Shown: positions 7,598-17,907, numbered from the stretch's first letter. The stretch is DNA of 64,000 nucleotides from Hyphomonas atlantica corrig. (GCF_000682715.1 NZ_AWFH01000034.1:124001-188000); one strand, 5' to 3'. The notes: a model not told the origin generated them from the sequence alone. Made by a program: numbers and translations.

Positions 7598-8803
7598 ATG
7601 ACTGAAGCCTATATCTACGATGCGGTGCGTACGCCCCGCGGCAAAGGCAAGAAAAGCGGATCACTGCACGAGATCACCTCGCTCAGCCTCGCTACGCAAG
7701 TTCTTCAGGCCATCCGTGACCGGAATGAGCTTGACACCTCCAAAGTTGATGATGTCGTGCTCGGGTGCGTCAGCCCGGTGGGAGAGCAGGGCGCAGACAT
7801 CGCGCGCGTTGCCGTACTGAACGCCGAGTATGCCGAGACGACAGCCGGTGTGCAGGTTGACCGGTTCTGCGCCTCCGGCCTTGAAGCCTGCAACATGGCC
7901 GCTGCGAAGGTCATGACCGGCGAGGCTGACATGGCCATCGGCGGCGGGGTCGAAAGCATGAGCCGCGTGCCAATGGGCGCATCCGGCGGGGCATGGTCTT
8001 CTGACCCTCAAGTTGCCCTGAAGACCTACTTTGCCCCACAGGGCATCGGCGCTGACACGATCGCCACAAAGTATGGTTTTTCGCGCGATGACGTGGACGC
8101 TTTCGCTGTTGAAAGCCAGAAGCGCGCAGCAAACGCCTGGAAAGAAGGTCGCTTTGCCAAGTCCATCGTTCCGGTGAAAGACCAGATGGGCGGCATCCAG
8201 CTCGATCACGACGAACATATGCGTCCTGACGCAGACATGCAGTCTCTGGCAGCGCTGAACCCGTCTTTTGCTGGCATGGGCGCCATGGGTTTTGATGAAG
8301 TCATCAAGCAGCGTTACCCGGAGCTGGAAGCCATCAATCACGTTCACCACGCCGGTAACTCATCCGGTATTGTGGATGGTGCATCGGCTGTGCTGTTTGG
8401 CTCAAAGGAAATGGGCGAAGCCCTCGGCCTCAAGCCGCGTGCCCGCGTTCGCGCGATGGCCTCTATCGGTTCCGAGCCTGGCATCATGCTGACCGGACCG
8501 ACCTATGTGACCCAGAAGGTTCTGAAGAAGGCAGGTATGGAGGCCGGTGACATTGACCTCTACGAGCTGAACGAAGCTTTCGCATCGGTCGTCTTGCTGA
8601 TGATGCAGAACCTGAACATCCCGCATGAGAAAATGAACGTGAATGGCGGCGCGATCGCAATGGGTCACCCGCTCGGCGCGACCGGCGGCATGATCCTTGG
8701 CACGATGGTGGACGAGTTGGAACGTTCCGGCAAGGAAACTGCTCTCGTCACGCTGTGCGTCGGCGCCGGCATGGGCACCGCCACGATCATCGAGCGCGTT
8801 TAA
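7598..8803 (+). CDS. fadA: Acetyl-CoA C-acyltransferase (thiolase)
   Basis: The 401-residue thiolase cleaves 3-ketoacyl-CoA with CoA to acetyl-CoA and a shortened acyl-CoA. The nucleophilic Cys91 is in [13 protein letters not shown], His357 in [15 protein letters not shown], and the second active-site Cys387 in TLCVGAGMG. All catalytic residues are present and the length is normal. AAAGGGAG lies upstream of the ATG. It is followed after 29 bp by the multifunctional hydratase/dehydrogenase with which it likely forms a trifunctional complex. It could also act as an acetoacetyl-CoA thiolase; the neighbours favour beta-oxidation. Confidence 0.92.
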   Translation: MTEAYIYDAVRTPRGKGKKSGSLHEITSLSLATQVLQAIRDRNELDTSKVDDVVLGCVSPVGEQGADIARVAVLNAEYAETTAGVQVDRFCASGLEACNMAAAKVMTGEADMAIGGGVESMSRVPMGASGGAWSSDPQVALKTYFAPQGIGADTIATKYGFSRDDVDAFAVESQKRAANAWKEGRFAKSIVPVKDQMGGIQLDHDEHMRPDADMQSLAALNPSFAGMGAMGFDEVIKQRYPELEAINHVHHAGNSSGIVDGASAVLFGSKEMGEALGLKPRARVRAMASIGSEPGIMLTGPTYVTQKVLKKAGMEAGDIDLYELNEAFASVVLLMMQNLNIPHEKMNVNGGAIAMGHPLGATGGMILGTMVDELERSGKETALVTLCVGAGMGTATIIERV

Positions 8804-8832
8804 TCCAGATACAGACGAACGGAATATACGAT

Positions 8833-11067
8833 ATGAAACTCGAAACATTCGGTTGGGACGTCGACAGCGACGGTATTGCCCACGCAACATTCGACGTGCC
8901 AGGTCGCAGCATGAATACGCTGACGGCAAAAGCAGTCGCCGACATCATCGCGATCTCCAAAGAGGTTGCCACAAACGATTCTATCAAGGGGCTCGTCTTG
9001 TCCTCGGGCAAGCCAAGCGGCTTCTGCGCCGGGGCAGACCTTGGCGAAATGAATGAAAACGCTGGCGGCGGCAAAAGTGCGTCGGACATGTCTGAAGCGG
9101 AGCTGAAGAAGGCGCAGTTCGAACGCGGCTTCTCCCTCAACAAGACGCTCCGCGAGCTGGAGACCTGTGGCAAGCCGGTGGCTGTTGCGCTGAACGGCCT
9201 CGCCCTTGGCGGCGGTCTCGAAGTAGCGCTTGCCTGCCATTACCGCGTTGCGGCCAATGACAATCCAAAGCTGCAATTCGGTCTGCCGGAAGCCAAGATC
9301 GGTCTTCTGCCCGGCGCTGGCGGCACGCAGCGTCTGCCGCGTCTCGTTGGCGTGCAGGCGGCGCTACCGCTGATCCTGCAGGGCGAAAGCTTCAATGCAG
9401 AAAAAGCGCTCGCCATGGGTGTGGTGCAGGAACTTGCTCCGTCTGCTGAAACCGTCGACAAGGCGAAAGCCTGGGTCAAGGCAAATCCGAACGCCAAAGC
9501 GCCTTGGGACGAAAAAGGCTTCAAGGTTCCAGGCGGTGTCGTCCACCGTCATCCGGGGGCTGGCCAGGTTGCGACCATGTCGAACGCAATGCTGATGTCC
9601 AAGACCTATGGCAACTATCCGGCACAGAAGAACATTCTGTCCTGCATCTATGAGGGCATTCAGGTGCCGATTGATGCAGGCCTTCGCATCGAAACGCGTT
9701 ACTTCATCAACACGCAGCAGCGCCCGGAAGCGAAAGCCATGATCCGTTCGCTGTTCCTCTCGATGCAGGAACTGTCCAAGGGCGGCAACCGCCCGGCAGG
9801 GTATCCGAAGACAGAGTTCAAGAAGATCGCTGTCATCGGCGCCGGTCTGATGGGGGCAGGCATCGCCTATGTTCAGGCAAAAGCTGGCATCCCGACCGTT
9901 CTCGTGGACGTGTCCAAGGAGAATGCCGAAAAGGGTAAGGACTATTCCCGTCGCCTCGTCGAGAAAGCTGTGTCTCGCGGCAAATCGTCGAAGGAGAAGG
10001 GGGATGCCCTGCTCGACCTGATCACGACGACGGACAATTATGATGACGTCAAAGGGGCTGACCTGGTCATTGAGGCCGTGTTCGAGAATGTCGAACTGAA
10101 GGCCAAGATCACCAAGATGGCGGAAGACGTACTGGACGCGGATGCTGTGTTCGGCTCCAACACGTCTACGCTGCCGATCACCGGTCTTGCGGAAGCCTCA
10201 CAGCGCCCGGAAAACTTCATCGGCATTCACTTCTTCTCGCCAGTCGAGCGGATGGGGCTCGTTGAGATCATCAGTGGTGAGAAGACGAGCGAAGCGACGC
10301 TTGCCAAGGCGGTTGACTATGTTCTTACCATTCGCAAGACGCCGATCGCCGTCAACGACAGCCGCGGCTTCTACACATCCCGCTGCTTCGGCACGTATAC
10401 ACGGGAAGGCATGGAAATGCTGGCCGAAGGCATCAAGCCGGCCATCATCGAGAATGTCGGCCGTCAGTCCGGCATGCCGATGGGACCGCTGGAGGTGTCT
10501 GACTCTGTCGGTCTCGATACCGCGCTGAAGGTTACGCGAGCCACGGCTGAAGCGGCCGGTATTGATCTGCAGTCCGATGACCGTACGCAATTCCTGGCTT
10601 GGCTGGTCGAGGATCAGGAGCGCGTCGGCCGCAAGGCGGGCAAGGGCTTCTACGACTATAATGAAAAAGGCAAGCCGGAACGTCTCTGGCCAGACCTGAA
10701 CAGCCGTCTGGAAGTGAAGGTGGACGAATGCCGGCCGGACCTGAAGCAGCATCTGAAAAATCGTTTCCTCGTGCGCCAGGCCATCGAAGTGGCCCGCTGC
10801 TTTGAGGAAGGCGTCATCACAGATGCGCGGGATGCGGACATTGGCTCGATCCTCGCTTGGGGCTTTGCGCCGTATACGGGTGGTTGCTGCTCCTATGTCG
10901 ACCTCGTCTGGGGCATCAGGGAGTTCGTTGCCGAGGCTGACCGTCTGGCGGCCAAGTATGGCGAACGCTTCGAGCCACCAGCGCTGCTACGCGACATGGC
11001 CGAGAAGGGAGAAGGTTTCTACGATCGCTTCCCGCCAGCCGGAAAAGCAGAGAAAGCAGCTGCGTAA
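8833..11067 (+). CDS. fadB: Enoyl-CoA hydratase / 3-hydroxyacyl-CoA dehydrogenase multifunctional enzyme
   Basis: This 744-residue enzyme carries out the second and third steps of beta-oxidation. The N-terminal crotonase domain contains [19 protein letters not shown] and [17 protein letters not shown], with the two catalytic glutamates. The NAD-binding Rossmann domain begins at about residue 332 ([20 protein letters not shown]), and the dehydrogenase His lies in [12 protein letters not shown] at about 464. Two C-terminal dehydrogenase domains follow. The ATG at 8833 is chosen because upstream in-frame residues are encoded within the thiolase gene in another frame. It is the last gene of the cluster, and a perfect intrinsic terminator begins 33 bp after it. 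Confidence 0.93.
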   Translation: MKLETFGWDVDSDGIAHATFDVPGRSMNTLTAKAVADIIAISKEVATNDSIKGLVLSSGKPSGFCAGADLGEMNENAGGGKSASDMSEAELKKAQFERGFSLNKTLRELETCGKPVAVALNGLALGGGLEVALACHYRVAANDNPKLQFGLPEAKIGLLPGAGGTQRLPRLVGVQAALPLILQGESFNAEKALAMGVVQELAPSAETVDKAKAWVKANPNAKAPWDEKGFKVPGGVVHRHPGAGQVATMSNAMLMSKTYGNYPAQKNILSCIYEGIQVPIDAGLRIETRYFINTQQRPEAKAMIRSLFLSMQELSKGGNRPAGYPKTEFKKIAVIGAGLMGAGIAYVQAKAGIPTVLVDVSKENAEKGKDYSRRLVEKAVSRGKSSKEKGDALLDLITTTDNYDDVKGADLVIEAVFENVELKAKITKMAEDVLDADAVFGSNTSTLPITGLAEASQRPENFIGIHFFSPVERMGLVEIISGEKTSEATLAKAVDYVLTIRKTPIAVNDSRGFYTSRCFGTYTREGMEMLAEGIKPAIIENVGRQSGMPMGPLEVSDSVGLDTALKVTRATAEAAGIDLQSDDRTQFLAWLVEDQERVGRKAGKGFYDYNEKGKPERLWPDLNSRLEVKVDECRPDLKQHLKNRFLVRQAIEVARCFEEGVITDARDADIGSILAWGFAPYTGGCCSYVDLVWGIREFVAEADRLAAKYGERFEPPALLRDMAEKGEGFYDRFPPAGKAEKAAA

Positions 11068-11100
11068 GAATTCCACAAGGAATTGAACCAAAAAATATTA

Positions 11101-11137
11101 GGGTCAATAGTGTTTATTACACTATTGACCCTTTTTT
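11101..11137 (+). terminator. Intrinsic terminator of the acyl-CoA cluster
   Basis: GGGTCAATAGTG (11101-11112) and its exact reverse complement (11120-11131) form a 12-bp stem with a 7-base AT loop, followed by six T. An A run precedes the stem on the other side. It ends the fad transcript. Confidence 0.9.
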
Positions 11138-11147
11138 CTATTGATTG

Positions 11148-11197
11148 CCGCAACCAAAGCGGGAATGATTTGTCCCCGCGATCAATTTTGGTTGCGG
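11148..11197. promoter_or_regulatory. Nested inverted repeat in the leader of the lipoprotein gene
   Basis: CCGCAACCAAA (11148-11158) is repeated exactly inverted at 11187-11197. Directly inside it GCGGG (11159-11163) faces CCCGC (11175-11179). The element fills the space between the upstream terminator and the lipoprotein ATG at 11215. A weak promoter (TTGATT at 11141-11146, AATGAT 17 bp later) would place part of it upstream of the transcript, so it may be a double operator; if transcription starts earlier it would be an RNA hairpin. No known family is recognised. Confidence 0.45.
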
Positions 11198-11214
11198 GAA
11201 TACAGGGGAAATAT

Positions 11215-11766
11215 ATGCTAAAATACGTTGCGGTCGCGGTGGCCGTTGTTTCGTTGGCTGCGTGTGAGACCACTTCGAGCCGTCCGTACACACCATCTAC
11301 AGACAATATCATGGCTTTTCAGTCTGCTCTCACTGATGGGGGAGAGAAAGTGCAGCTTAGTGCATTCACGACTGCGGCTGGCGTGGAGAGTGATATGACG
11401 TGTCGTGCGCTAGGGGCCCTAGAAGTGGCGCCTGGCAAAACGCCCGTTTCATTCATCGAAGGGGCCATGCGTGACGAGCTTTTTGCGGCTGGTGTCTACG
11501 ATCAGAAAGACGGATCCGTAATCAATGGTAAGGTTACGAACTTGGAGTTCAACTCATTCGGAACCGGTTCTTGGAAAATCGCTCTTCAGCTTTCTTCAGA
11601 TGCATTTCCTCAGGGGTACGAAGTTTCAACTGATTACAGCTTCAAGACGAGTTATTCAGCATTGAAGGCATGCCAAAACGTAATCGACGCCTTTACGCCA
11701 GCAGTTCAGGATCTCATTGGTAAGGCCGTTGCGGATCCAAATTTCGGCTCACTGGTGGCTGAGTAA
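11215..11766 (+). CDS. Hypothetical lipoprotein
   Basis: The 183-residue product has a short lipoprotein signal, with the lipobox LAAC placing the acylated Cys at residue 17. The mature part is a mixed alpha/beta domain of about 165 residues with two further cysteines (MTCRALG, KACQNVI). I do not recognise the family. GGGGAA precedes the ATG by 5 bases, which rules for 11215 over an in-frame start at 11083 lying upstream of the terminator. The gene stands alone, bounded by terminators on both sides, and is visibly less GC-rich than its neighbours, which is compatible with acquisition. Confidence 0.75.
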   Translation: MLKYVAVAVAVVSLAACETTSSRPYTPSTDNIMAFQSALTDGGEKVQLSAFTTAAGVESDMTCRALGALEVAPGKTPVSFIEGAMRDELFAAGVYDQKDGSVINGKVTNLEFNSFGTGSWKIALQLSSDAFPQGYEVSTDYSFKTSYSALKACQNVIDAFTPAVQDLIGKAVADPNFGSLVAE

Positions 11767-11798
11767 CTCAGCTAAAGAGCTGTATCGCCAAACTATGA

Positions 11799-11828
11799 GG
11801 CCGGAGCATTACTGCTCCGGCCTTTTTT
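11799..11828 (+). terminator. Intrinsic terminator of the lipoprotein gene
   Basis: GGCCGGAGCA and its exact reverse complement form a 10-bp stem with a TTAC loop and six T at 11823-11828. It lies 32 bp after the lipoprotein stop and 20 bp before the end of the converging RNase E gene. Confidence 0.9.
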
Positions 11829-11847
11829 GTTCAGCTCTCTGATTGTC

Positions 11848-14463
11848 CTAGCGTTTGGCGCGGGACCACCAGCCGGTGCGTTTGGGTTCGGCCTTCTTGG
11901 CGGGTTCCGGCGCAGGCTCCGGCTCAGGCGTTGCGGCAGGCTGTTCTGCCATGACAGGTTCAGCTTCCGGCTCCGGAGCAGGGGCCTCTACGGACGGTTC
12001 AACCACCTCAGCAACTGGCTCCGCCGCGTCTTCCCTGGCAGCAGGTTCCGCCTGTTCAGGTTCATCGGAGCTTGCTTCGGGCGCTGCGTCGTCAGTGCTC
12101 TCTGCAGCGTCTTTCTTCCGGGACCGGGAGCGACGACGCTTGAGCTTGGCGGGCTTTTCGTCTTCGCCAGCAGGTGCTTCGCCTGAGGTTTCGTTTGCGG
12201 CTTCACTGGAGGAGTCACTCGGTGTGTCCGAGGTGGCTTCCGCTTGTTCGGCCTCCGCCGGTGCGGGCGTTGGCTCGGCCTCTACTTTCGCTTCGCTGGA
12301 CGGAATATCGTCCAGCATTTCCGCAGCACTCGCAGCGAGGCCGTCCAGATAGGCGCCGCCATCTGTTGGCGCTCCATCGGCTGCCTCGGTGCGGTTGTCG
12401 GAAGACCGGCGCCGCCGGCGACCTCCGCGACGGCCCCGGCGGCGGCGCTTGCGAGGCGCGCCATCCTCTGTGTCTCCGTCCCCTGACTCCGCCGAGGCGT
12501 CGGAGGTCTCGTCATCCTCGTCGCTGGCGTCGTCCTCATCGGTATTTGGTTCTGTATCCTGGGACTCGGCGGCATCCTGTTTGCGGCCACGACCACCACG
12601 GCGTCTGCGTCGCTTGCGACGGCTGCCACCGGCTTCTTCTTCCTGATCGGAGGAAGCCTCGACTGTCTCTTCGTCGGCTTCGTCCTCATCCTCCTCCGTG
12701 ACGACCTGTTTGGTCGGCTTGGCGAGGGAGCGAGGGGGCTTGCGTTTCTTGGGCTTGCCGTTCGGGTCGCGCTCCGCATCAATGACGAAATCGCCGGGCA
12801 GCATGTCTTCGGAGGAATGGATGGAGACGGCAAAGCCGGCCATCTGCTCCACCTCGATCAGGGCTTCCCGCTTGTTGTTGAGCAGGTAGAGCGCCACATC
12901 GGTTGGCGCCTTCACGGAGATTGCCTTGAGGCCGCCCATCGACGCGCGCGCTTCGATGGCCCGGATCAGCTGCAATGCCGCTGACGGAATGGAGCGGCGA
13001 CGGCCTGTGCCGTTACATGCCTCACACGGATCTGAGGTTGCCTGCAGCACACCCTGACGACGACGCTGACGGGAAATTTCCATCAGGCCGAATTGCGAGA
13101 TCCGGCCATGCTGTACGCGGGCGCGGTCTACCTTCAGGTGTTCTTTCAGCTTTTTCTCGACGGCGCGATTGTTCTTGTTCTCGTCCATGTCGATGAAGTC
13201 GATCACGACGAGACCAGCCAGATCGCGTAGGCGCATCTGACGGCAGGCTTCCTCTGCGGCTTCCAGATTGGTGCGCAGGGCTGTCTGTTCGATGTTGCGT
13301 TCGCGTGTGGCCTTGCCGGAGTTCACGTCAATCGCCACCAGTGCTTCGGTCTGGTTGATGACGAGATACCCGCCGGATTTCAGCTGTACGGTCGGGGAGT
13401 AGATGGAATCAAGCTGCTGCTCGACGGCTTCGGCCACGAAGAGCGGATCTTCTTCCTTCCATTGCTGAACCTTCTTAGACTGGCTCGGCATGATCAGCTT
13501 GGCGAGATCTTTTGCTTCGCGATAGGCGTCTTCGCCCTGAACCAGAACTTCCTCGATCTCCTTGTCGAACATGTCCCGCATGGCTCGGTGGACCAGTCCG
13601 CCTTCGGCGTTGATCAGCGTCGGGGCTTCAGAGGTCAGCGTTTTCTCGACAATGGTTTCCCAGAGTTTCGAGAGGTATTCGTAGTCACGCTTGATCTCGC
13701 CCTTGGTGCGCTTGGCGCCAGCCGTGCGGACGATCAGGCCCATGCCTTCCGGCACGTCCAGCTCGGATACGATGGATTTCAGGCGCTTGCGGTCTGCGCC
13801 ATTCACGATCTTGCGGGAAATACCGCCTCCGCGCGGTGTGTTTGGCATCAGAACGGAATAGCGTCCGGCGAGGGACAGGTAAGTCGTGAGCGCCGCGCCC
13901 TTGTTGCCGCGTTCTTCCTTGACGACCTGAACCAGCATCACCTGACGACGGCGAATGACTTCCTGGATCTTGTAGCGCTTGGAAATGGACGCACGGCTGG
14001 CCTTCTTGCGGCGCGGCGCAGCTTCGGCTTTCGCCTCGCCATTCTCGTCTTCAGAGTTATCCGAGTCGTCAGACTCGTCGTCGGCGTCGTTTTCCGATTC
14101 GTCGAAGTCTGAATCGTCGGCGTCTGTTGCGTCGCCATCGTCATCATCGTCTTCGTCGTCGATTTGCGCCGCAGCTTCTTCCGCGGCCTCTTTCAGAAGG
14201 GCCTCGCGATCTTCCGCTGGCAATTGGTAATAGTCGGGGTGGATCTCGCTGAAGGCGAGAAAGCCGTGGCGATTGCCACCATATTCAACAAAAGCGGCCT
14301 GTAGAGACGGCTCTACACGCGTGACTTTTGCTAGATAGATATTTCCTCGAAGTTGTTCATTGCCGGTGGTTTCAAAGTCAAAGTCGTCCACCTGACCATT
14401 GTTGACGATCGCGACACGGGTCTCTTCCGTATGCGCGGCGTCGATTAGCATGAGTTTGCTCAT
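11848..14463 (-). CDS. rne: Ribonuclease E
   Basis: This 871-residue endoribonuclease starts mRNA decay and matures rRNA and tRNA; it normally sits at the membrane as the degradosome scaffold. The N-terminus MSKLMLIDAAHTEETRVAIV is the family opening and fixes the start at 14463; an in-frame ATG at 14508 is less typical. The S1 domain is interrupted at about residues 100-160 by an acidic insert rich in D, E and S. The magnesium-binding aspartates are in LVAIDVNSGKATRERN and LVVIDFIDMDENKNNR, and the Zn-link is DPCEACNGTGRR. The C-terminal 300 residues alternate arginine-rich and acidic low-complexity stretches, the expected RNA- and partner-binding tail. Confidence 0.95.
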   Translation of the reverse strand: MSKLMLIDAAHTEETRVAIVNNGQVDDFDFETTGNEQLRGNIYLAKVTRVEPSLQAAFVEYGGNRHGFLAFSEIHPDYYQLPAEDREALLKEAAEEAAAQIDDEDDDDDGDATDADDSDFDESENDADDESDDSDNSEDENGEAKAEAAPRRKKASRASISKRYKIQEVIRRRQVMLVQVVKEERGNKGAALTTYLSLAGRYSVLMPNTPRGGGISRKIVNGADRKRLKSIVSELDVPEGMGLIVRTAGAKRTKGEIKRDYEYLSKLWETIVEKTLTSEAPTLINAEGGLVHRAMRDMFDKEIEEVLVQGEDAYREAKDLAKLIMPSQSKKVQQWKEEDPLFVAEAVEQQLDSIYSPTVQLKSGGYLVINQTEALVAIDVNSGKATRERNIEQTALRTNLEAAEEACRQMRLRDLAGLVVIDFIDMDENKNNRAVEKKLKEHLKVDRARVQHGRISQFGLMEISRQRRRQGVLQATSDPCEACNGTGRRRSIPSAALQLIRAIEARASMGGLKAISVKAPTDVALYLLNNKREALIEVEQMAGFAVSIHSSEDMLPGDFVIDAERDPNGKPKKRKPPRSLAKPTKQVVTEEDEDEADEETVEASSDQEEEAGGSRRKRRRRRGGRGRKQDAAESQDTEPNTDEDDASDEDDETSDASAESGDGDTEDGAPRKRRRRGRRGGRRRRRSSDNRTEAADGAPTDGGAYLDGLAASAAEMLDDIPSSEAKVEAEPTPAPAEAEQAEATSDTPSDSSSEAANETSGEAPAGEDEKPAKLKRRRSRSRKKDAAESTDDAAPEASSDEPEQAEPAAREDAAEPVAEVVEPSVEAPAPEPEAEPVMAEQPAATPEPEPAPEPAKKAEPKRTGWWSRAKR

Positions 14464-14874
14464 GTAAAGGAACCTTGTGAGCCGGCGCAGCAGCTCTGGA
14501 CGCGACATGGCGCCTTGAGCCAGCCGCAGGGCCGGACTGGAAATTTAAGGGGAGGATGCGGTCACACCGGCCCGACTGCCCCTTGGGCAGTACAGGAAAA
14601 CCGGTTTTGACTACTGCACCCGCGTACATATTCTCTGCTTTCCGGAGCGCGGCGCCCGCTTGCCTTTTCGGTGAAGCCGGGATCGCTGTCGCGACGTTGG
14701 GAAACTTGCTTGGTAGGCCTGATTGGCTACTACCGTCTGATACTGCCCAATTTTGACTCTCAAGAAAAGACCAAAAAGGACGCTGAGGCTGTGTAATACG
14801 TATCCTATGGTCAATGCTGGGTTAATAAACGGTCTGATAGGAAGTGCCTTCAATCCGGACAATGTGGGTTCCTG
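14464..14874. other. Divergent intergenic region between rne and the amidase gene
   Basis: These 411 bp hold the leaders of two divergent genes. On the rne side the length suits a long 5' leader, which in other bacteria lets RNase E control its own mRNA. TTGTCC and TATCAG 17 bp apart on the minus strand (near 14840-14861) are a weak promoter candidate for rne. I see no CtrA box, RNA gene or supported small ORF. Confidence 0.3.
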
Positions 14875-16089
14875 ATGACGCTTTTACGCCTTGTTTTCCT
14901 TGTGATCGCCTTTGCGGGTGGGGGATTTGCCGCTTCGGCCGATATCAGCCGTGTGCAAGTCGTCGGCAATGGTGAGCCAACGCGAATCACCGTTTGGGCC
15001 GATAGTGAGCAGGAAGGACGTGCATTCCTCGCACAATCAGATGAAGCGCGCAGCCTGATCGTTCCGATTCAGGGGGATGTAACGCCTGCTGCCGGGGATG
15101 GTCGCGGCGGTGTCGCGACCTGGGCGCTTTCCGAAGGCACACTTAGTTTCGCCCTTGATCGCCCATTGATGGTTGCGCGCGTCCTGGCACTGCCTCCGGC
15201 CGGGAATGAGCCTTCACATCGAATCATTATCGACCTTCAGGCCGTTTCGGATGCCCGCTTCAGCAGCGTGGCCAAACGCGATATGCGCAAACTCGCATCC
15301 TATCAGGACAACCGGCGCAAGAGCGAACTGGCTGCCGAACTCGCGGCATTGCGTCCCGATGCTCCTTTGCCAGCATCCAGCCGCGTCTCCGAGAAGACCT
15401 ATACGGTGGTCATTGATGCCGGGCATGGGGGCAAGGACCCCGGCGCGATGGCGATAACCGGTGGCAGGGAAAAGGACATCACGCTCCGCGCCGCCCTCAC
15501 GCTCAAGAAAATTCTCGAGTCCGACCCGCGCTACACGGTGCGCCTGACCCGAGACACGGATGTCTATGTGGATCATGAAGTGCGGGTCAGCATGGCGCGC
15601 GACTGGGGCGCGAACCTGTTCATTTCGCTGCATGCGGATGCAGCGGGCAGCCGGACGGTGTCAGGCGCATCTGTCTACACGATCAGCGCCAGCGGCGAAC
15701 GCCGGATCGACAAGGAAGCCAATCGCAACAATTGGCGAATTCCTCTGGAAGACGGCGCGCCCCAACGCGTGAGCAGCATCCTCGAAGACCTGGTCAAGCG
15801 CGAGACCAAGACGCGCTCTTCCGAATTCGCGGAGATGCTGTTGCCGGAATTGGAGAAATCAGGACCAGTCCTGCGGAATACCCACCGCGAGGCTGGCTTT
15901 TACGTACTGCTCGCCCCTGATGTGCCCGCAGTTTTGTTGGAGATGGGCTTCCTGACGAACAGGGAAGATGCCAAGCGCCTTCAATCCGAACAGGGCATTC
16001 GCAAGGCCATGAGCGCTGTGAAACGCGGCATCGACCGTTTCTTTGACAAGCAGGACATTCTGATGGCCGGGCAAGAGGCCAACGGGTGA
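14875..16089 (+). CDS. N-acetylmuramoyl-L-alanine amidase, AmiC type
   Basis: This 404-residue periplasmic enzyme splits the amide between N-acetylmuramic acid and the peptide stem, chiefly during daughter-cell separation. A signal peptide (residues 1-22) is followed by an AMIN-like targeting domain (about 25-130) and an Amidase_3 domain (about 175-390). Zinc ligands are visible in VIDAGHGGKDPGA (His184), in GGREKDITL (Glu) and in LFISLHADA (His); the catalytic glutamate is in VLLEMGFLTNRED. An insertion after ISLHADA corresponds to the regulatory helix of AmiC/B enzymes that EnvC or LytM factors displace. It probably shares a transcript with the TPR lipoprotein 41 bp downstream. Confidence 0.92.
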   Translation: MTLLRLVFLVIAFAGGGFAASADISRVQVVGNGEPTRITVWADSEQEGRAFLAQSDEARSLIVPIQGDVTPAAGDGRGGVATWALSEGTLSFALDRPLMVARVLALPPAGNEPSHRIIIDLQAVSDARFSSVAKRDMRKLASYQDNRRKSELAAELAALRPDAPLPASSRVSEKTYTVVIDAGHGGKDPGAMAITGGREKDITLRAALTLKKILESDPRYTVRLTRDTDVYVDHEVRVSMARDWGANLFISLHADAAGSRTVSGASVYTISASGERRIDKEANRNNWRIPLEDGAPQRVSSILEDLVKRETKTRSSEFAEMLLPELEKSGPVLRNTHREAGFYVLLAPDVPAVLLEMGFLTNREDAKRLQSEQGIRKAMSAVKRGIDRFFDKQDILMAGQEANG

Positions 16090-16130
16090 ATCTCCTTGCG
16101 GCGTGGCGTTGTAGCTGAGAAGCTTGCAGG

Positions 16131-17891
16131 ATGAATTTGTTTCGTTTCCTTGCGGCATCTACAGTTCTGGCGGTTTCGACGGCTTGCGCGAGCATGGGTG
16201 GCCATTCGCCTTTCGACTCGTCTCTGATCAAGGATGCGCGGCCCGACGAAGCAAAAGCCTATAGCGATTTCCTGATTGCTCGCTTTGCGGCGATGACGAA
16301 CGATCCCCAGATGGCGGCGGAGCGTTATTCATCCGCGATTGATACTGCGCCGGAGAAGTCCGGTATCGCGGACCGGGCCTTGTTCGCTTCACTTCTTTCC
16401 GGTGAATATCAGGAAGGCGTGCGTGTCGCCCAGCGGGCCAATCTGCTTGGCAGTGACGCGGCTCTGGTACGGCTTACTCTGGCGGTTGATGCCTTGCGAC
16501 GAGGCAGGGATGCCGATGCGCAAACCATGCTGGAGCAGAGCCGGTTTGGCCCGTTCAATCGCATGATCGCGCGCGGTCTTTCTGCCTGGCGCGTGGTGGA
16601 ATCGGAAGGAACCGGCGCGGCGGTTCGCTACCTGGAAGACGGTTTGAGCGGAGACCCGCGACTGGATAGCGCTGCGCTCTACATGATGGGCCTGATTGAA
16701 TTGTCAGCCGGCAATGATGATCAGGCGCTTGCCGTGTTTGAGTCGCTTTGGGAAACAGGGTCGAGGCTGGCGGTCGGTGTCGAAGCGCATGCGCAACTTT
16801 TGGCCTATCGAGGACAGCGCGCCGAAGCGTTGGCGATGCTTTCTGAATTTGACCGGGAAATTGGCCACAACGCCGCTATTGCGCGTCTTCATGAAGCGAT
16901 TGAGCGCGGAGACAAGATCAAGGTTCGCCGACTGAAGCCGGAAGAGGGCGCTGCGCTGGCGATCTACGTGCCTGCGGCGGCGCTGATGAGCCAGACTGAT
17001 GATGACGTCTCGGCAGTCTATTTCGTTCTCGCGCTGGCACTGGACCCGGATCTCCATGTGGCCCGATCACTCTGGGCCCAGTCGCTCGCAAATGCAGAAC
17101 GATGGGAAGAGGCCATTTCAGTCCTCGTGCGCATTCCGGACAGTTCAGCCTTTTACGGAACGTCTCGCGGCCAGATCGCCTGGGCCCTGCACAATAGCGG
17201 GCGCGATCAATCCGCACTTGCTGTTGCCCAGGATGCCCTGGAGAATTCGTCGGATCGTGGCCTCAAGGTCCAGATCGCTGATCTCTATCGCACGCTCGGG
17301 CGACAGGAGGCGGCAGATCGTCTCCTCACTCGCACAATAAGCGACGATGCACGACAGGGGCGAGAAGACTGGCGACTGTTCTTTGCGCGCGGCGCGTCTC
17401 GTGAATCTCTGGGAAAGTGGCATCAGGCCGAACAGGATTTGCTGAAGGCACTTGCCCTGCAGCCCGACGATCCGTCTTTGCTCAACTATGTTGGCTATCT
17501 CTATGTGGATCGGGGCGAAAATCTTGATCAGGCCATGAACATGATCCAGCGCGCTGCCGAGCAGGCACCAAATTCCGGTCACATCATCGACAGTCTCGGC
17601 TGGGCTCACTATCGGCTGGGCAACTATGACCTGGCTGTCGAACATCTGGAGCGGGCCGTGGAGCTAGAGCCGGGTGATCCGGTGCTGAACGACCATCTCG
17701 GAGACGCTTATTGGCAAGCGGGCCGCAAGCTGGAAGCAAAGTTCCAGTGGCGGCGTACCTTGTCGCTTGATCCTGCCGCTGAGCAGCGGGACGTCATTGA
17801 AGCGAAACTGACTGCGGGTCCGCTTGAGCCGGTGGTGAAGCAGGCAGAATCCGACAAGGGCTCAATGCTTCTCCCCCTCCAACCACGATAG
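16131..17891 (+). CDS. TPR-repeat lipoprotein
   Basis: The 586-residue protein begins with a lipoprotein signal (lipobox VSTAC, Cys19). The rest is a solenoid of tetratricopeptide-like helices, clearest at the C-terminus (LNYVGYLYVDRGENLDQAMN, YRLGNYDLAVEHLERAVEL, LGDAYWQAGRKLEAKFQW). Such proteins act as adaptors in envelope assembly complexes. It lies between a peptidoglycan amidase and ispE, only 16 bp before ispE, an arrangement common in alphaproteobacteria. No catalytic motif is seen and the partner is unknown. Confidence 0.85.
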   Translation: MNLFRFLAASTVLAVSTACASMGGHSPFDSSLIKDARPDEAKAYSDFLIARFAAMTNDPQMAAERYSSAIDTAPEKSGIADRALFASLLSGEYQEGVRVAQRANLLGSDAALVRLTLAVDALRRGRDADAQTMLEQSRFGPFNRMIARGLSAWRVVESEGTGAAVRYLEDGLSGDPRLDSAALYMMGLIELSAGNDDQALAVFESLWETGSRLAVGVEAHAQLLAYRGQRAEALAMLSEFDREIGHNAAIARLHEAIERGDKIKVRRLKPEEGAALAIYVPAAALMSQTDDDVSAVYFVLALALDPDLHVARSLWAQSLANAERWEEAISVLVRIPDSSAFYGTSRGQIAWALHNSGRDQSALAVAQDALENSSDRGLKVQIADLYRTLGRQEAADRLLTRTISDDARQGREDWRLFFARGASRESLGKWHQAEQDLLKALALQPDDPSLLNYVGYLYVDRGENLDQAMNMIQRAAEQAPNSGHIIDSLGWAHYRLGNYDLAVEHLERAVELEPGDPVLNDHLGDAYWQAGRKLEAKFQWRRTLSLDPAAEQRDVIEAKLTAGPLEPVVKQAESDKGSMLLPLQPR

Positions 17892-17907
17892 AACGCCAAC
17901 AGATCGA

